A stretch of DNA of 64,000 nucleotides from Gracilariopsis chorda (GCA_003194525.1 NBIV01000150.1:62001-126000), one strand, 5' to 3'. Positions 31,172 through 42,696 are shown, counted from the first letter of the stretch. Notes: generated from the sequence alone by a model not told the origin. Program-made: numbers and translations.

Positions 31172-31833
31172 GACTCTCGTGGACCAGTCGCAAACTGAGC
31201 GCTCGACTTGTGCTCAGAGAAAGACCCGGCTCTGCACGGTTTATTTTCCAAAACAGAACAGGGGATAGTGTCCCCTTGTAGCGACGCTGTTACCAAAAGT
31301 TATGAGGCTCGCCGTTATCATAACATTTTATCCGCATAACCGTAACTGCCGTGAGCACTCCACTTAACAAAAGGAAGCGCTTTCAAGTCCTGTTGAAGTA
31401 GTCTTTCGTCGAGATGGGGTCTTGCTGTAATAGGAATTCCCATTACAGTACAGCGAACTGTACAGCGGTACCAGTTACTGTATATCGGCCGTCGCCCGTT
31501 GTGATGGAAGCTCGTGGAAGTGCTGCCTGGCATGCAGTGATCACTTCGGCTCTACCTCACAAGATCTGTTTGTATTTGCAATTATACACGTACAAACGTA
31601 CACGTTTTACGAAAACTGTGCTGTTTCGGTTGGAGATGGTTACGAGGGGTACAAATAGCAGAATCACAATCTGCACAACGCAGATTTGTCATGGGACGAA
31701 CGCGTTGAGAACTCTGTCCACCAAACGCAGCGACGAAGGTAAAACCCTCGGCAGCTTTCTGCATGCGGTGCCAAGTTGCCGACTTTCGCAGGCCCTGAAC
31801 AGTTTCATCACCCAACATTGCCAACAAAGTTCA

Positions 31834-33981
31834 ATGGAATCTGACAGCCAAAAGTTTGCTCCTCTGCCACCAGATCCGGTGAAGCCCCCTCTGCCGTATT
31901 TTAAAGATCCGGCGTCTCACTGCTGGCCTGGCATCCACTTCACCGAACATATATGTCTCTATCTCACCATCGACTTCACAAACAAACGTCTAAATGGGCG
32001 CGCCATATACAAAGTGCGTAAGCTCGAAAAAGCAGAGCAGCTCGAACTTGATATACGAGGAATTCATATCAAATCCGTTACAGATCCGAAAGGCAACAAC
32101 CTGTCATACACTGCGAAGGAGGACGAATCGCCTGTTGGCGGAATATTGTCCATCCACATTCCTACCTCTAAGTCCCCCACCACCGAGTTTATCGTCTCAT
32201 ATGAAACAGATGGTTGCGGCGGAGGGTCACCGGCTGGAGGTGCATGTGACTGGCTCTCACCGCCACAAGCCGGAGGTCAGCCCTTCATTTTCACCCAGGC
32301 TCAAGCAATTCATGCACGTTCTATCTTTCCGTGTCAGGACACCCCTGCCGTGAAGGCGCCGTACACTGCGATAGTATCCGTACTTCCGCCGTATCAACAC
32401 TTGCCCGTAGTCATGTCCGCCCAACGTATGCCATCGGCTAGCGACGATCCAGTGGGTTCTACTCGATTCCATTGTGCTGTTCCTATTCCATCGTACTTGT
32501 TCGCGCTCGCATGTGGCAGTCTCAATAGCAGGTCGCTTTCCCCGAGATGCATGGTTTGGGCACAGCCCGATGTAATTGACGCTGCATCGGAAGAGTTTGC
32601 AGACGTCGAAAACATGCTGGCTACTGCCGAAGAGCTCGCCGGGCCTTACGTATGGGGAAGATACGACTTGCTGGTACTACCCGCTTCTTTTCCATACGGC
32701 GGTATGGAAAACCCTATGCTTACTTTTGTGACTCCCACACTAATTGCGGTGCGTTTTCCACTCTCTATTCCGAATGCAGGGCTCCCTTGTGAACTAACTG
32801 TTGGCAATATGATATCGTTCGCAGGGTGATCGTTCGCTTGTTAACGTAATCATCCATGAGATTGCCCACAGCTGGGCTGGAAATCTTGTGTCATGTAGAG
32901 ATTCTTGTCATTTTTGGGTGAATGAAGGCTTCACAGTGAAGCTTGAACGGCGAATACTGAGCAAGATGTACGGTTCCGGTCTAGAGGGCCTTGCCGCAAT
33001 AGCAGGACGCCAAACGCTTGACGAATACCTCGCTGCGGTAGGTGAACATCACAAGACTACGTCTTTAGTCACCAAGCTTAAGGACGGTGAAGACCCTGAT
33101 GACTATTTTTCATGCGTTTCGTATGAAAAAGGATACAATTTTCTGCTGTGGTTAGAACACTGCGTTAAGGAGGACTATGGGGCCGACTTTCATGGTAAGT
33201 ATAATTACACACGTGCTTTGTTCCATTTGAACTTGTGTTGTCAGATATCTAACAGCAGAACAATGATGCCCGTTTCTGTCTTCCTTGGTGTCAAGAATTC
33301 TTGCGAGAGTACTTTCAGAAGTTCAAGTATCAGTCCATCTCAAGCCAAGATTTTATCAATATGTTCCAAAAGACTTTCCCAAAGACTGCAGAAGAAGTAG
33401 ACGTTGACCTCTGGCTTCATGGTACTGGAAAATGTCCCGACTTAGCTCCGGTCGATACGTCTCTTGTAGAAGAAGCGTCATCTTTTGCGAAGCAGTGGTT
33501 AAGCTTCTTTGCTGGCAATGGCGACGAAGATGAAGAATCTGTCTACAAAAGGGCTGAAGAGAGTTTTAAGGACTGGAGATCTAAATTCGGAGAATGGGAA
33601 TCAAAGCAGAAGCTGTGCTTTGTGAAGGAGCTGCAAGCCAACATTGGTGAAGGAGCTTCGATAAATAAGGGTGTAGTGTGGAATGCAAAATGCGCAAGTG
33701 TAATGCAGGCGATGTGTGACTTCAACAGCACTCGCAACTCTGAAATCCGATTTGCATGGTGCCGTATCGCACTTAAAGCCAAGTACGAAAAAGCGCTTGA
33801 AACTGTCAAGGACTTCGTATCAACTCAGGGAAGAATGAAGTTTATTCGGCCACTCTTTAAGGACATGTACCATATTTACCCGCGTGGTACCTACGCCAAG
33901 GAACTGTTTGACTCACTGAAGGACTCTTACCACAGCATTGCGAGAAAGATGATAGAAAAGGATTTAGCATTAGAGCAGTAA
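31834..33981 (+). CDS. LTA4H: Leukotriene A4 hydrolase-like M1 aminopeptidase, three exons
   Basis: Exons 31834-32748, 32825-33194 and 33296-33981 join into 656 aa (human LTA4H is 611). Order: N-terminal beta saddle, thermolysin-like catalytic domain, C-terminal helical domain. The substrate-binding GGMENP motif is present (YGGMENPMLTFVTP). The zinc site is HEIAH at 316-320 with the third ligand Glu339 (VNEGF). The catalytic tyrosine is in SYEKGYNF. The family combines aminopeptidase and epoxide hydrolase activity in animals; only the peptidase role is likely here. An upstream in-frame Met around 31636 would add about 66 residues rich in Arg, Ser and Thr, so an organelle-targeted form is possible. 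Confidence 0.9.
32749..32824 (+). other. Intron 1 of the M1 aminopeptidase gene
   Basis: A GT-AG intron of 76 nt. Removing it joins FVTPTLIA to GDRSLVNVIIHEIAH, matching the family and restoring the zinc motif. Read through, the frame stops at 32829. Confidence 0.95.
33195..33295 (+). other. Intron 2 of the M1 aminopeptidase gene
   Basis: Donor GTAAGT at 33195 and acceptor TCAAG ending at 33295, 101 nt, phase 1. It joins EDYGADFH to EFLREYFQKFKY, matching the family. An acceptor at 33244 is also in phase but leads straight to a stop, so it was rejected. Confidence 0.88.
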
Positions 33982-35356
33982 GCAATGTAACACGCTTAAA
34001 CTTGCTAAGAAAACCCATTCGCTATCGGATAGTGTGACGAAAAGCGACGCTGTCGAAGTGACCGAATTGCATAACTTGTTTGTTTATGGGCACGCTACTA
34101 GTTTTGAAAGCGTGTTTGGAGTTCTCTTCAAAGAACTTCTCTCTCAGCGAGTCTGCCAACAACCTAGCCGTGCATTTCCTAACTATCATTTTGATTCCAA
34201 GCTCCTGGCGTTCTCTTGAAGACGGTAAGATCTCCCGCCTGGACTTGGACCACATCCTGCACCCCATGACCTAGTGATCAGCAGCGATCGAAACGATATG
34301 CCGTTACAAATCATGAACTTATCGGCAACTTCTTCAACGCCATGATTAAGTGATTCCTATGTACGACTTGCGGGGAACCGTGAGTTTAGATTCGAAATAC
34401 TGACTGTAACAGTGAGATGCAGTTGTGAAATGCTCTGAAACTACCTTGGGCCCGTCTGTTTGTACTTTGTACCGGCTCAGGCAATCAGTTCAAGACTTTT
34501 GTTGACGCATCTGGTGAAGCTGTTAGGATGCAACTTCTTGAACTAATATGTTATTTTCAGCATGAAACAAACTGTTCAACAATTCCAAGTTTCTCGCTTA
34601 AAGCATCTATCCTTGTATACATAGCCGTCTTTGTTCCTAGTACTGGTGCACTTCGTTATTCTGAAGGACATGTTGTATTATGAGCAAGGTTTTCCTTTTC
34701 TGTTGTGCTGACTGGCCCGAATGGAGGTTTAAGGGTTAGAAGGCTAGACTGCTAACCTTTAACCGGCTTGGCCTTCTGACCTTCTAGCCTACCTTGCAGA
34801 TAAGTTCTTCAAAGCGGCGCCTTCAACAAGTGGGAGTTCAAGATTACAAAGCGATACCGCATATAGGGCTTAGAGTTAGAGGTATCCCTATATCCCAAAT
34901 AACTTCTGCAGGGATCCAGCCGCAGGATCCAACATGCCACGTCGAATAAATCGCGTGACGCACGAGAGGAGACACATCAGATGTGGGCATCACAATTTGA
35001 GCCGTCCATGTCGTTTCTCTGGCCCAAGCTCTTCGACTTCCAGGAAGGAAAAGAAACCCACACGTTCGGGCACGTGATTCGTTGCTTTTTTTTTTGAGGG
35101 TTTGCGGTCCAATCTTGACTGCCGAGCTGGATGTTGCAGACATTTTCTCTCTCAAGCTATAATACGCTGTAGATACCCTTGTACACCCTTGGTTTCTTGA
35201 AAGCTGCATCTCGTCTTCCGCGCTGTAAAGGTTGACTTAGTTTCTCACCCCCGCTTCATTCACTCATTACAATCTCGTACAACGAAGAAGTTTCCCCGAA
35301 CAGGAAGGAGTGAGCTCAAAGAGACTTTCATTACTTCTACGTTTTCACTGAACACG
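33982..35356. other. Intergenic stretch without a supportable gene
   Basis: No convincing ORF or RNA gene. It includes some self-complementary sequence around 34735-34790 and a T-run near 35085-35095. The last few hundred bases probably carry the serine acetyltransferase promoter and leader. Confidence 0.45.
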
Positions 35357-36490
35357 ATGCCCCTCCGTCGCCCCCGTCCCGCCTACGTACCACCCTTTTA
35401 CTCTTCGACAAATGCTGTTCACCGTCCTTTCTGTTGCTCAACAAGCTCTGCCCCCTCCTCCAACGGAGTTCCGCGTCCTCCACAAACTGTAAAAGTAAGC
35501 AAGATCTCAACGAACCGGTCTCACGATGTATCAACTGATGATGGCCGAAAGGGCTTTGGCCATGTGGTAACGGTAGATGAAATGACACAGTCATTGCATA
35601 GTGAAGATGACCCTCTGTGGCAGTTAATGAAGAGAGAAGCTTCAAATGCTGCCTCAGAAGAACCGCAACTTGCCAGTGCCTTATACGCTACTATTCTCGT
35701 TCACGAAACTCTTGAGGAGACTTTGGGCACAACTCTTGGAAATGCGCTGGATACTCCAACTTTTCAAGCTACCCAATGGGTGGAACTCTTTCGAGAAGCT
35801 ATGGCTGATGACCCAGAGTATGGGAAAGCCGTGCGGGCGGATATTGCGGCTGTGATGCAGAGAGATCCAGCAAGCAGTCATGCAGCCCGTGTTATGCTTT
35901 ACTCAAAGGGCTTTCAAGCGTTGGAAAGCTGGCGGTGTGCTCATTGGCTGTGGAATAAGGGCCGAACAAGCCTCGCTTTGTACATGCAGTCAATGATCTC
36001 CAATCGCTTTGCAGTGGACATTCACCCTGCTGCGAAGATTGGCCATGGAGTTCTCATCGACCACGGTACGGGAATCGTGATAGGAGAAACTGCTACATTG
36101 GGAAACAACGTATCCCTGTTGCACAATGTGACATTGGGAGGTACTGGAAAGGAAACAGGTGACCGTCATCCGAAGGTGGGTGATGGAGTTATGATCGGTG
36201 CTGGCGCTGCCATCTTGGGAAACATCAAAGTGGGTATGGGAGCACATATCGCTGCATGTTCGGTGGTGTTGAAACCCGTGGAACCTTTTGCGATCATAAG
36301 TGGCGTTCCGGGGAAAATGGTTGGCAAAGTAAGTTACAAAGCCGGGGTTATGCCTTCATTTGTGATGGACCAAAGGCTGAGCATAGATGTACTCGGCACA
36401 AAGAATCCATACCATAGCGCGGTAACCGGATCGGTCAAGGGTGTGCATACCCATGAAGATGACGAACTGTTTGAGGGAAGTTCCATATAG
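35357..36490 (+). CDS. SAT: Serine O-acetyltransferase, organelle-type
   Basis: 377 aa. It makes O-acetylserine from serine and acetyl-CoA, the first step of cysteine synthesis. The first 50-60 residues (MPLRRPRPAYVPPFYSSTNA...) are Arg/Pro/Ser-rich like a transit peptide. The helical domain (LWQLMKREASNAASEEPQLASALYA...) precedes a left-handed beta-helix with hexapeptide repeats: DIHPAAKIGHGVLIDHGTGIVIGE, LLHNVTLGGTGKETGDRHPKVGDG, AGAAILGNIKVGMGAHIAACSVVL. The catalytic His and Asp are present (IDHGTG, GDRHPK). The protein ends in Ile, as is needed in plants and bacteria to dock into O-acetylserine (thiol) lyase. A single exon. Confidence 0.93.
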   Translation: MPLRRPRPAYVPPFYSSTNAVHRPFCCSTSSAPSSNGVPRPPQTVKVSKISTNRSHDVSTDDGRKGFGHVVTVDEMTQSLHSEDDPLWQLMKREASNAASEEPQLASALYATILVHETLEETLGTTLGNALDTPTFQATQWVELFREAMADDPEYGKAVRADIAAVMQRDPASSHAARVMLYSKGFQALESWRCAHWLWNKGRTSLALYMQSMISNRFAVDIHPAAKIGHGVLIDHGTGIVIGETATLGNNVSLLHNVTLGGTGKETGDRHPKVGDGVMIGAGAAILGNIKVGMGAHIAACSVVLKPVEPFAIISGVPGKMVGKVSYKAGVMPSFVMDQRLSIDVLGTKNPYHSAVTGSVKGVHTHEDDELFEGSSI

Positions 36491-36803
36491 TAAGGTGTGG
36501 ACAAGAGCAATAAATTGTAGGGAACGAATTTGCTGTTGCATATTGGGCTAGATACGTAAACAAAGCGATCGCAGATGGTTTTCATGAATGAAGCCAACTA
36601 GTTCTGCGATACAAGAGAAATTGATGACATCTTGAAGAAGTTTTGTTACGTTTACATGCGTTGGAAAGTGCAAGAAAGTGCGACCTTGGAGACGACAAGA
36701 GACCGACGAAAGCTATAACCCGGTTGTGCCAGATTGATGTATTGGTGCGGTGTTGACATAGCGCAGTGGGTATAAGTGATGAGCAGGTAGTGACAATGGT
36801 GAT

Positions 36804-37472
36804 CTAGAAATCTAGGTCGCATGTGGCTTTATTGAAGAGGTATTCTCTGCCACGGATGAGCACAATACCTTCCTTGAGTATGAGCTTCCATTTGGGTCCC
36901 TTTCTGACCTTCTCGTACTGGGCGAGGACAAGGTTCTCAGCGGGTTCACCGTCATCTTCAAAACCGTCTTCGCTATCGCTGCTATCAAGGGCTTCTCCCT
37001 TGTCCTCTGCTTGACCGTCATCGACTGGGACTCGCTGCCTCTTGAGGGGAGGTTCCTCAACGTTGAGCTCGACGACTTGTGGGTCGGCCTTGGCGCGAGA
37101 GGGGGGTGTTGGCGGTGACTTGCGTGGAATGGAAGGGAGAGGGGGCGCGGCCGACTCGTCAGTGTCGTTTGTGAGCGACTTGACAGGAATTAAGCCATTA
37201 CGGGAGGCGGGTGATTTGATGGGGACTTTAGGAGTGAGATTGGGATCTGGTTTCTTGGTAGGCTTCTTGGAAGAGCTTTTCGAGGACTTGTCGATGATGG
37301 CAGGGTCATCAGAGAAATCATGAGTGTGCAAACGCTCAGCCCATCGCTTCTTGAGAACGGCAAGGCTTTCGATGGCAGCGTCGGCACCTTTCTCGACCAG
37401 CTCTGCGCGAACGCCCTCGATGGTGGCGTCAATGACGCGCAGGTACACTTCGCGGACGTGAGCCTGGTTCAT
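36804..37472 (-). CDS. TOA1: Transcription factor IIA large subunit (TFIIA alpha/beta)
   Basis: 222 aa. TFIIA stabilises TBP on the TATA box for RNA polymerase II. The N-terminal helical bundle part is residues 1-55 (VREVYLRVIDATIEGVRAEL... LKKRWAERL). The middle is a disordered Lys/Pro/Ser-rich linker with an acidic stretch (SSDSEDGFEDDGEPAENLV). The C-terminal beta-barrel part is about 180-222 (VLAQYEKVRKGPKWKLILKEGIVLIRGREYLFNKATCDLDF). The family ends are both conserved and the length is short, as in algae. It is tail-to-tail with serine acetyltransferase (stops 313 bp apart). Confidence 0.92.
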   Translation of the reverse strand: MNQAHVREVYLRVIDATIEGVRAELVEKGADAAIESLAVLKKRWAERLHTHDFSDDPAIIDKSSKSSSKKPTKKPDPNLTPKVPIKSPASRNGLIPVKSLTNDTDESAAPPLPSIPRKSPPTPPSRAKADPQVVELNVEEPPLKRQRVPVDDGQAEDKGEALDSSDSEDGFEDDGEPAENLVLAQYEKVRKGPKWKLILKEGIVLIRGREYLFNKATCDLDF

Positions 37473-39957
37473 GTCGAGCGGGGCTGGCGCTTAAGTACTC
37501 GAGTGGGCGGGGCGGGTGCGCTGGGGGAGTGGGAGGACCGGTCGCACGCTGGGCGCTCGGCGCGGCGGCCACGGCCGACCGAAGGCGCCGAAAATGAGGC
37601 GGTTGGTTAAGTAAGCGACGAGTGCTGCGCTGGCCACGTCTACAGCCCCGTCCAATCACCGCGCAGCACGGCTCCAAAATCGTTGCCTGAGGCTTGCTTT
37701 TGAGCCCTTGCTACTCATCTGCCACACACCGCCAAACGGTCCACATCCCCGATCACGCAGTGCCGCAGGCGCCCTTCCGCGACACACACGCCCACTTCGC
37801 ACACGCATTCCTGCTCAGCCACTGTACAAACTTGCGGCCCGCTTTTTTGGTATTTTAAGGAACGCAGAAGATTTATTTGGCAGCGGAATAAGCAGCTTGT
37901 GTCTATCCGACCGCTGACCTCATATGAGGTCAAAACAATCAACTTAACCTTTAATTTTAGTTATTTTGATCGGATTTTTTCGCCGTTTGTAGTCTGTATA
38001 AGTTATGCAACTTGTTTTTGTATTGCAAAAATTCTGAGCTTCTGTTGTTTATGCTAGGTGAGAAGCCGAAACATAAGACAAGCAGATGGTTTAATAGAGA
38101 TGTGCTCGTAAGATGTGTCTAATTTACTACAAAGCTTTAGAAAACCGGCTTTTTTGATATCAAAAACGTACTTTTGATTCAAAAACACCGTTTTTGACGC
38201 GTTTATGAAAGGTTCGAAACCTTCAAAAAATAATCATTTGGCAACATTTCATCCGGGCGGATAGAAACTTGTGCTGATCAACGCCAGAGCCGGCGGTTTT
38301 GCTGACAGTGCCACAGGCTCTGCACCCATCCGTCTTGGAAGTACCATCAACCGCCTACGCGCGTGCTCAGCTCCGCTGCCCAGCTTGGGTTTATTGTTCT
38401 CTCACCCACCCTGTCTTCGACCTCTGGGTTCACTTCCTCCTTCTTAGACTTTGCTGTCTGTGTCTCAGTTCTACTGACGACAAGAAGGTCAGATCATTTC
38501 TATCTTTCAAACCTGGCCGAAAAATTTTGAACGTAAGCTGCATGAAGCCGCAAATAAAACCCTTTTCTGCCTGAGAGTTTCGCAGAAGATTCGAAAATTA
38601 GAGCTGGACTCCATTCTTTACAATGCAAGGTTCTTCTCCTAAAAAAGATGGTTTGCAAATCCTTCATGCCTGTGAGTGTCATGTTGCACGATTCCACGAC
38701 ACCGGAGAACATCAGCCCTTTTTGAACCCTTCTTTGCCGGAGAGTAGCTTGAAAATATGTTTGTAGCTCAACAGTACCAGTACTGGCGTAGAATTCCAAT
38801 AGAGAGTAGGACGAAAAGAGTTGATGGCGCAAGCAATGCACGGCCTTGACTAAAGCAAGGCGGAAATAGATGATTGTAAAAGCGTACCGAGAACAGCGGC
38901 CACCTCTTAGTGGTGGAAAAAACCAGTGATTACAACAAATGCGCGACAAAAACCTTAGGTCTACTGCAATAGGGATACAAATTTTTCCACTGAACACGCA
39001 CGACGAATATCTTAGTTTTATTGCGTGGCTTAAACCAAACTAAAACGCCGCCTGATCTCGTAACAGACCAAAGTAAACAAGTTTTTTACGGTGTCCAAGA
39101 GATTGAGCTGCACGCGTGTGCGGGAAAAGTCGGTTAGAGTATTTTTGGAGGCAAGGGCGAACAGAAATCTCTAAGAGAGGGTGAAACACGCCAAAAAAAG
39201 AAGAACTGGTCTGCTCCGAGTTGGCTCGGAGGTTGCCAAACTTGATTTATTATAGCCAACGGTTCTGTACGCATATCCTCCAGTGTATTATACTAGGTCT
39301 ATCCACGAATTAATAATCACTTATTGTGAGACACATCCGTGACATGAAAAATCCGCTTGGCAAAATTTATTATACCTCTTAGTGTATTTTGTTGTCTATA
39401 TGATATCTGGTGAAGGCAATAGATATTTTCACGACCATTGCTCTAGCCATCTCATCATGCCCAGGCAACACGCAACTTATATACTTCGCAACATGACAGA
39501 TGATTCTAGTTCATCACAGCACTCCATTCCATACTAACAATTTATCCAAATAGAAGCCAGAGAGGATAATTTACTACCTTCGTCGTCTCTATGGACTGTG
39601 CAGATGGTTACAGATGCAGTACCGGCACAGGTTGAAGGCTTCAAATTTTCATTATTCTTGTTAGAGGAGCTAAAATAGGTACTCCGTCGTATTTCTGAAA
39701 GCTAAATGAAATGGGAAGAACCTACTGTGGTACTGAATGACCTCATTGCCCAAGCACCGCATCTTCACGTGCTTGGGCTACTGCATGGAGTGTTGTTTTC
39801 TGCAAACTGTCTTCTTCTGAATAGCTTCGGCCCTATTCCACTCCTTGTCACTATGCTTAATATCCGTCTAGACAAATAAATGATATATCTTCTTCATTTT
39901 GATACTGTGGTTGCTGTTTTGTTGTTGTTCCTGTGCTTCGAGCATATGGCTGTGCTG
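37473..39957. other. AT-richer non-coding stretch at the edge of the gene island
   Basis: No supported gene. Base composition drops in GC from about 37.85 kb. It contains a 16-nt palindrome (TTTTTGATATCAAAAA, 38151-38166) next to related T/A-rich motifs, and a minus-strand ORF of 165 codons (38500-38997) without recognisable domain that I do not trust. TFIIA promoter sequence is expected near its left end. Confidence 0.45.
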
Positions 39958-40143
39958 CTATAGCCACTTTTGCAGATGAGCAGGGTTTTGTGAGAGCAGA
40001 GAGAGGCGATGGTGGTTCGTGGCGTCTGGCAGGACACACAACGAAATGTTTCGTTTGCATGTGCAGCCGCCCTTTTTGCAATTGCAGTTGGTGCAATTGC
40101 AGCTCGTGCTGCACTTGCAGCCACATCCTTCCTTGTTCATCAT
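39958..40143 (-). CDS. Metallothionein-like cysteine-rich protein
   Basis: From the Met at 40143 the ORF gives 61 aa. Residues 7-29 contain a dense CxC pattern: CGCKCSTSCNCTNCNCKKGG followed by CTC. This is typical of metallothioneins that bind zinc, copper or cadmium in thiolate clusters. The tail (RNISLCVLPDATNHHRL...) is not metallothionein-like, so the real protein may end earlier through splicing or the tail may be unusual. The frame is open upstream to 40542 (194 codons), including two similar segments (RLARLPKKP and HLARLPKMM), so a longer protein is possible. It stands isolated between the gene island and the retroelements. Confidence 0.5.
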   Translation of the reverse strand: MMNKEGCGCKCSTSCNCTNCNCKKGGCTCKRNISLCVLPDATNHHRLSLLSQNPAHLQKWL

Positions 40144-42513
40144 TTTGGGTAGGCGGGCGAGATGCTTCTGAACAACTGGATCTACGTGCGACATTAACAC
40201 GTCCATTGCGTTCTGACGTGGTTGCAGACGGAAATGGGACGTCGGGCCAGATGGATAAGCGTACGGTACATACGACATACTATCACAGGGTTTCTTTGGC
40301 AGGCGGGCCAGACGAAGACGTTGAGATGAATCAAGCGAGTCGAACGCATTGCGGAAATCAGGGAAATAATCCCAACGAGAGCGTTGTGGTGTGTGGAGAC
40401 GACAGAATGGGGTAGAATAAGTGGTAGCGCAGAGTATCATGGGAGCGGGGGAAGGCAAAGAACGTGCATAACTTGTGCAATCCGGTCCCTTTCCTGCCTT
40501 GATGGCGGGATTTGCGTCCAGGGCTCTGCTCCTTGCAATCAAGGCAAAAAGGGAACAAGTCTCAAATTTACAACCCTAATTCGGATGAACTAGGGCAGTC
40601 ACAATGCCCTTATCATAAAATGTGCACCCCGTAGCCGTAAATAGAGTGGCTGTTCAAATGATATGATAACACATATAATGAGGGCCACATTACGTATAGC
40701 ACAAAAAGGCGTGTGAGCAGTGTAAATTAATGTCTGTGTCTTAGCGACAGCGCTATGCGTGGCGAACCAGTCATCTAAGAGTTGAATAATTTGTCTTTTG
40801 CTTCAGTTCAATTATCGTAGCAGCACCCAAAGTTTTCTTCCGCCATATATACATTCCTACTACTGGCTCACCAATAATTGTGGCATTCCACCGCGCCGCT
40901 CAAGCTCCCAAACCGTGTAAAGCCCAATATGAAACAGCAAATATCACTGCGGACTGCCAAGTTTCTCTGCAGCATCCCAATCAGCAACAAGATACAATTC
41001 CACCTCCAAAAAGGGCCCTAGGCAACGTGCGAACCATAGTAGATCCCACAAAAACTGTTTCCTCGATAACCATCTAAATAGCACAGGATGGCTCCAAAAA
41101 CGTCATATCTAAGCCGTAACACAGTGTCTTGAAGCACTCAAAAGCCTATTCTGATGGAAGCAAGTAGGTTTCAGAACACTAAACATGAATTCTTTCACTA
41201 GTAGAGAGTATCACTCAACAGAAGATTAGTCTCCAGGATAACAAGAAGCACCTATAAAGCGGTTCATTGTGTCAACCTGAAATTTTGATCATGAAGATGA
41301 CGAAAGACATAAGTTTTGGTGAAAGATTTGCAGCTGGATATGATGTTATGGTTCCATCGTTTGCGGAAGTTGAGGTCCATTTCAACTAGAAAACGCTGCG
41401 GTCTCTCGCTCTGTACCTTATACAGGAGCCATGCACGTCACCGTACCATACGAACACTGTAGACAGTGTAGTGCAATGCGGTCGCGGGAGGCTCACGCAT
41501 AATGCGATTTATATAAATGAGTTTCACATCGCGGCTCACTAGCTCTATATATAAATAAGAGGTCAACTACTCGCTATGGAACCAAATTGCACATGTTTTA
41601 ACGGATCTTAGTTCACTTCCCACTTTGGCACTCTTAGCACACTTGCAGTGGTGTTTGCTTCTAATATTTTGGATTAGTTATATTTCTTAAATAGCTATTC
41701 TAATCATGACCACTTGATAGTGAGCCTGCATCACCAATACTTAGTTTTGCAGCCACTTCACGTCGCCAGAATGTAAACACAACAACCTAGTGTTCGTCTC
41801 TGACTCAGGAACCCCCGGTACTTGGTCAACTTCATTCGACAGCCAAATCTTGGTGCACGACTAGTTGTTCCACCTCATGGCATCTCGACCTGCACACCGC
41901 ATCGTCATTTCTATCTGCATTAGGTGTTCTTACCCCTTACTAATTTTTCCCTCATACATGGAACACTCCCGTGTTTACCGGTGTTCCTTTTGGTTTTCAT
42001 TCGCTGTCTTCTAACCTTCTTCCGGTTTTTAGCGTACATCTGAACGCCCGTCACGACGGTGAGCCTCGGAGTTACGCTGGACTAGCGCGCCCACCTCCAT
42101 TGGCTCTGTTTACTGTTGCTACTCTACAGAGGAGGATCTCGAACAACCTCGTGTGTCTTCCCCTTTTCAAAGTATGGTAGCACAGATAGCCCATCATAAA
42201 AGGAAACCTTAGGGCTCATACCTCAATGATGAATACAAAGCTTTGCTGATCTCCATCGAATTGTTAGTCTCGCACATACTTTAAAGTATCGGATCTCGAC
42301 TGAAAAGCCGAAGTATAATCATAAAACGGTTGCACATCATCTTGGGATATTGGCAAGAGACGTACGGTATGGAACACTGAACGAAGCGAATATTGAAAAT
42401 GCAGACGAAACTCACCCTCAAATCAACCTTAACAACGGTAGTACACTCGGATTTTGTGGTGAAAAACAAATGAAGCATGCTGACGTTTTCTCCGATAGAA
42501 AATATATGACTAT

Positions 42514-42558
42514 AGTGGTTCGAGTTAATGGCGTAATACACGCCAAAATCGAACCACT
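42514..42558. repeat. Hairpin with 10-bp and 6-bp stems
   Basis: Outer stem AGTGGTTCGA (42514-42523) with TCGAACCACT (42549-42558), inner stem TGGCGT with ACGCCA around a 5-nt loop, separated by unpaired bases. The outer stem carries a GGTTCGA-like word, but no complete tRNA can be folded. Confidence 0.6.
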
Positions 42559-42649
42559 TTTTATGGTTTTCTAGAACCAGAGCAGATCCTATTTCATTGG
42601 AGAACAGAAATCACGTGTGGAGAAAACGTGAAGTGCTTTGCCAGCAAAC

Positions 42650-42696
42650 GCTCGGGAAGAAAACAGCCAGGAGAGCTGGCTGTTTTCTTCCTGAGC
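42650..42696. repeat. Inverted repeat, 20-bp arms with a 7-nt loop
   Basis: Arms 42650-42669 and 42677-42696 differ by a single mismatch. It is the strongest hairpin in the gene-poor half. It could be a small element end, a small-RNA precursor or a decayed terminator-like structure. Confidence 0.75.

Noticed and set aside
33245..33294. Alternative acceptor at 33244 for intron 2 of the aminopeptidase
   Set aside because: The phase fits but the frame meets a stop within two codons.
38500..38997. 165-codon minus-strand ORF in the desert
   Set aside because: No domain, irregular composition, and no supporting neighbour.
39933..40415. Plus-strand Cys-rich ORF opposite the metallothionein-like ORF
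   Set aside because: Cysteines arise from the same TGCAATTGCA-type repeats read on the other strand; the minus-strand CxC spacing is the more regular one.
42514..42558. tRNA gene suggested by a GGTTCGA word
   Set aside because: No acceptor stem, D arm or anticodon arm can be folded around it. No other tRNA, rRNA or CRISPR array was found in the window.
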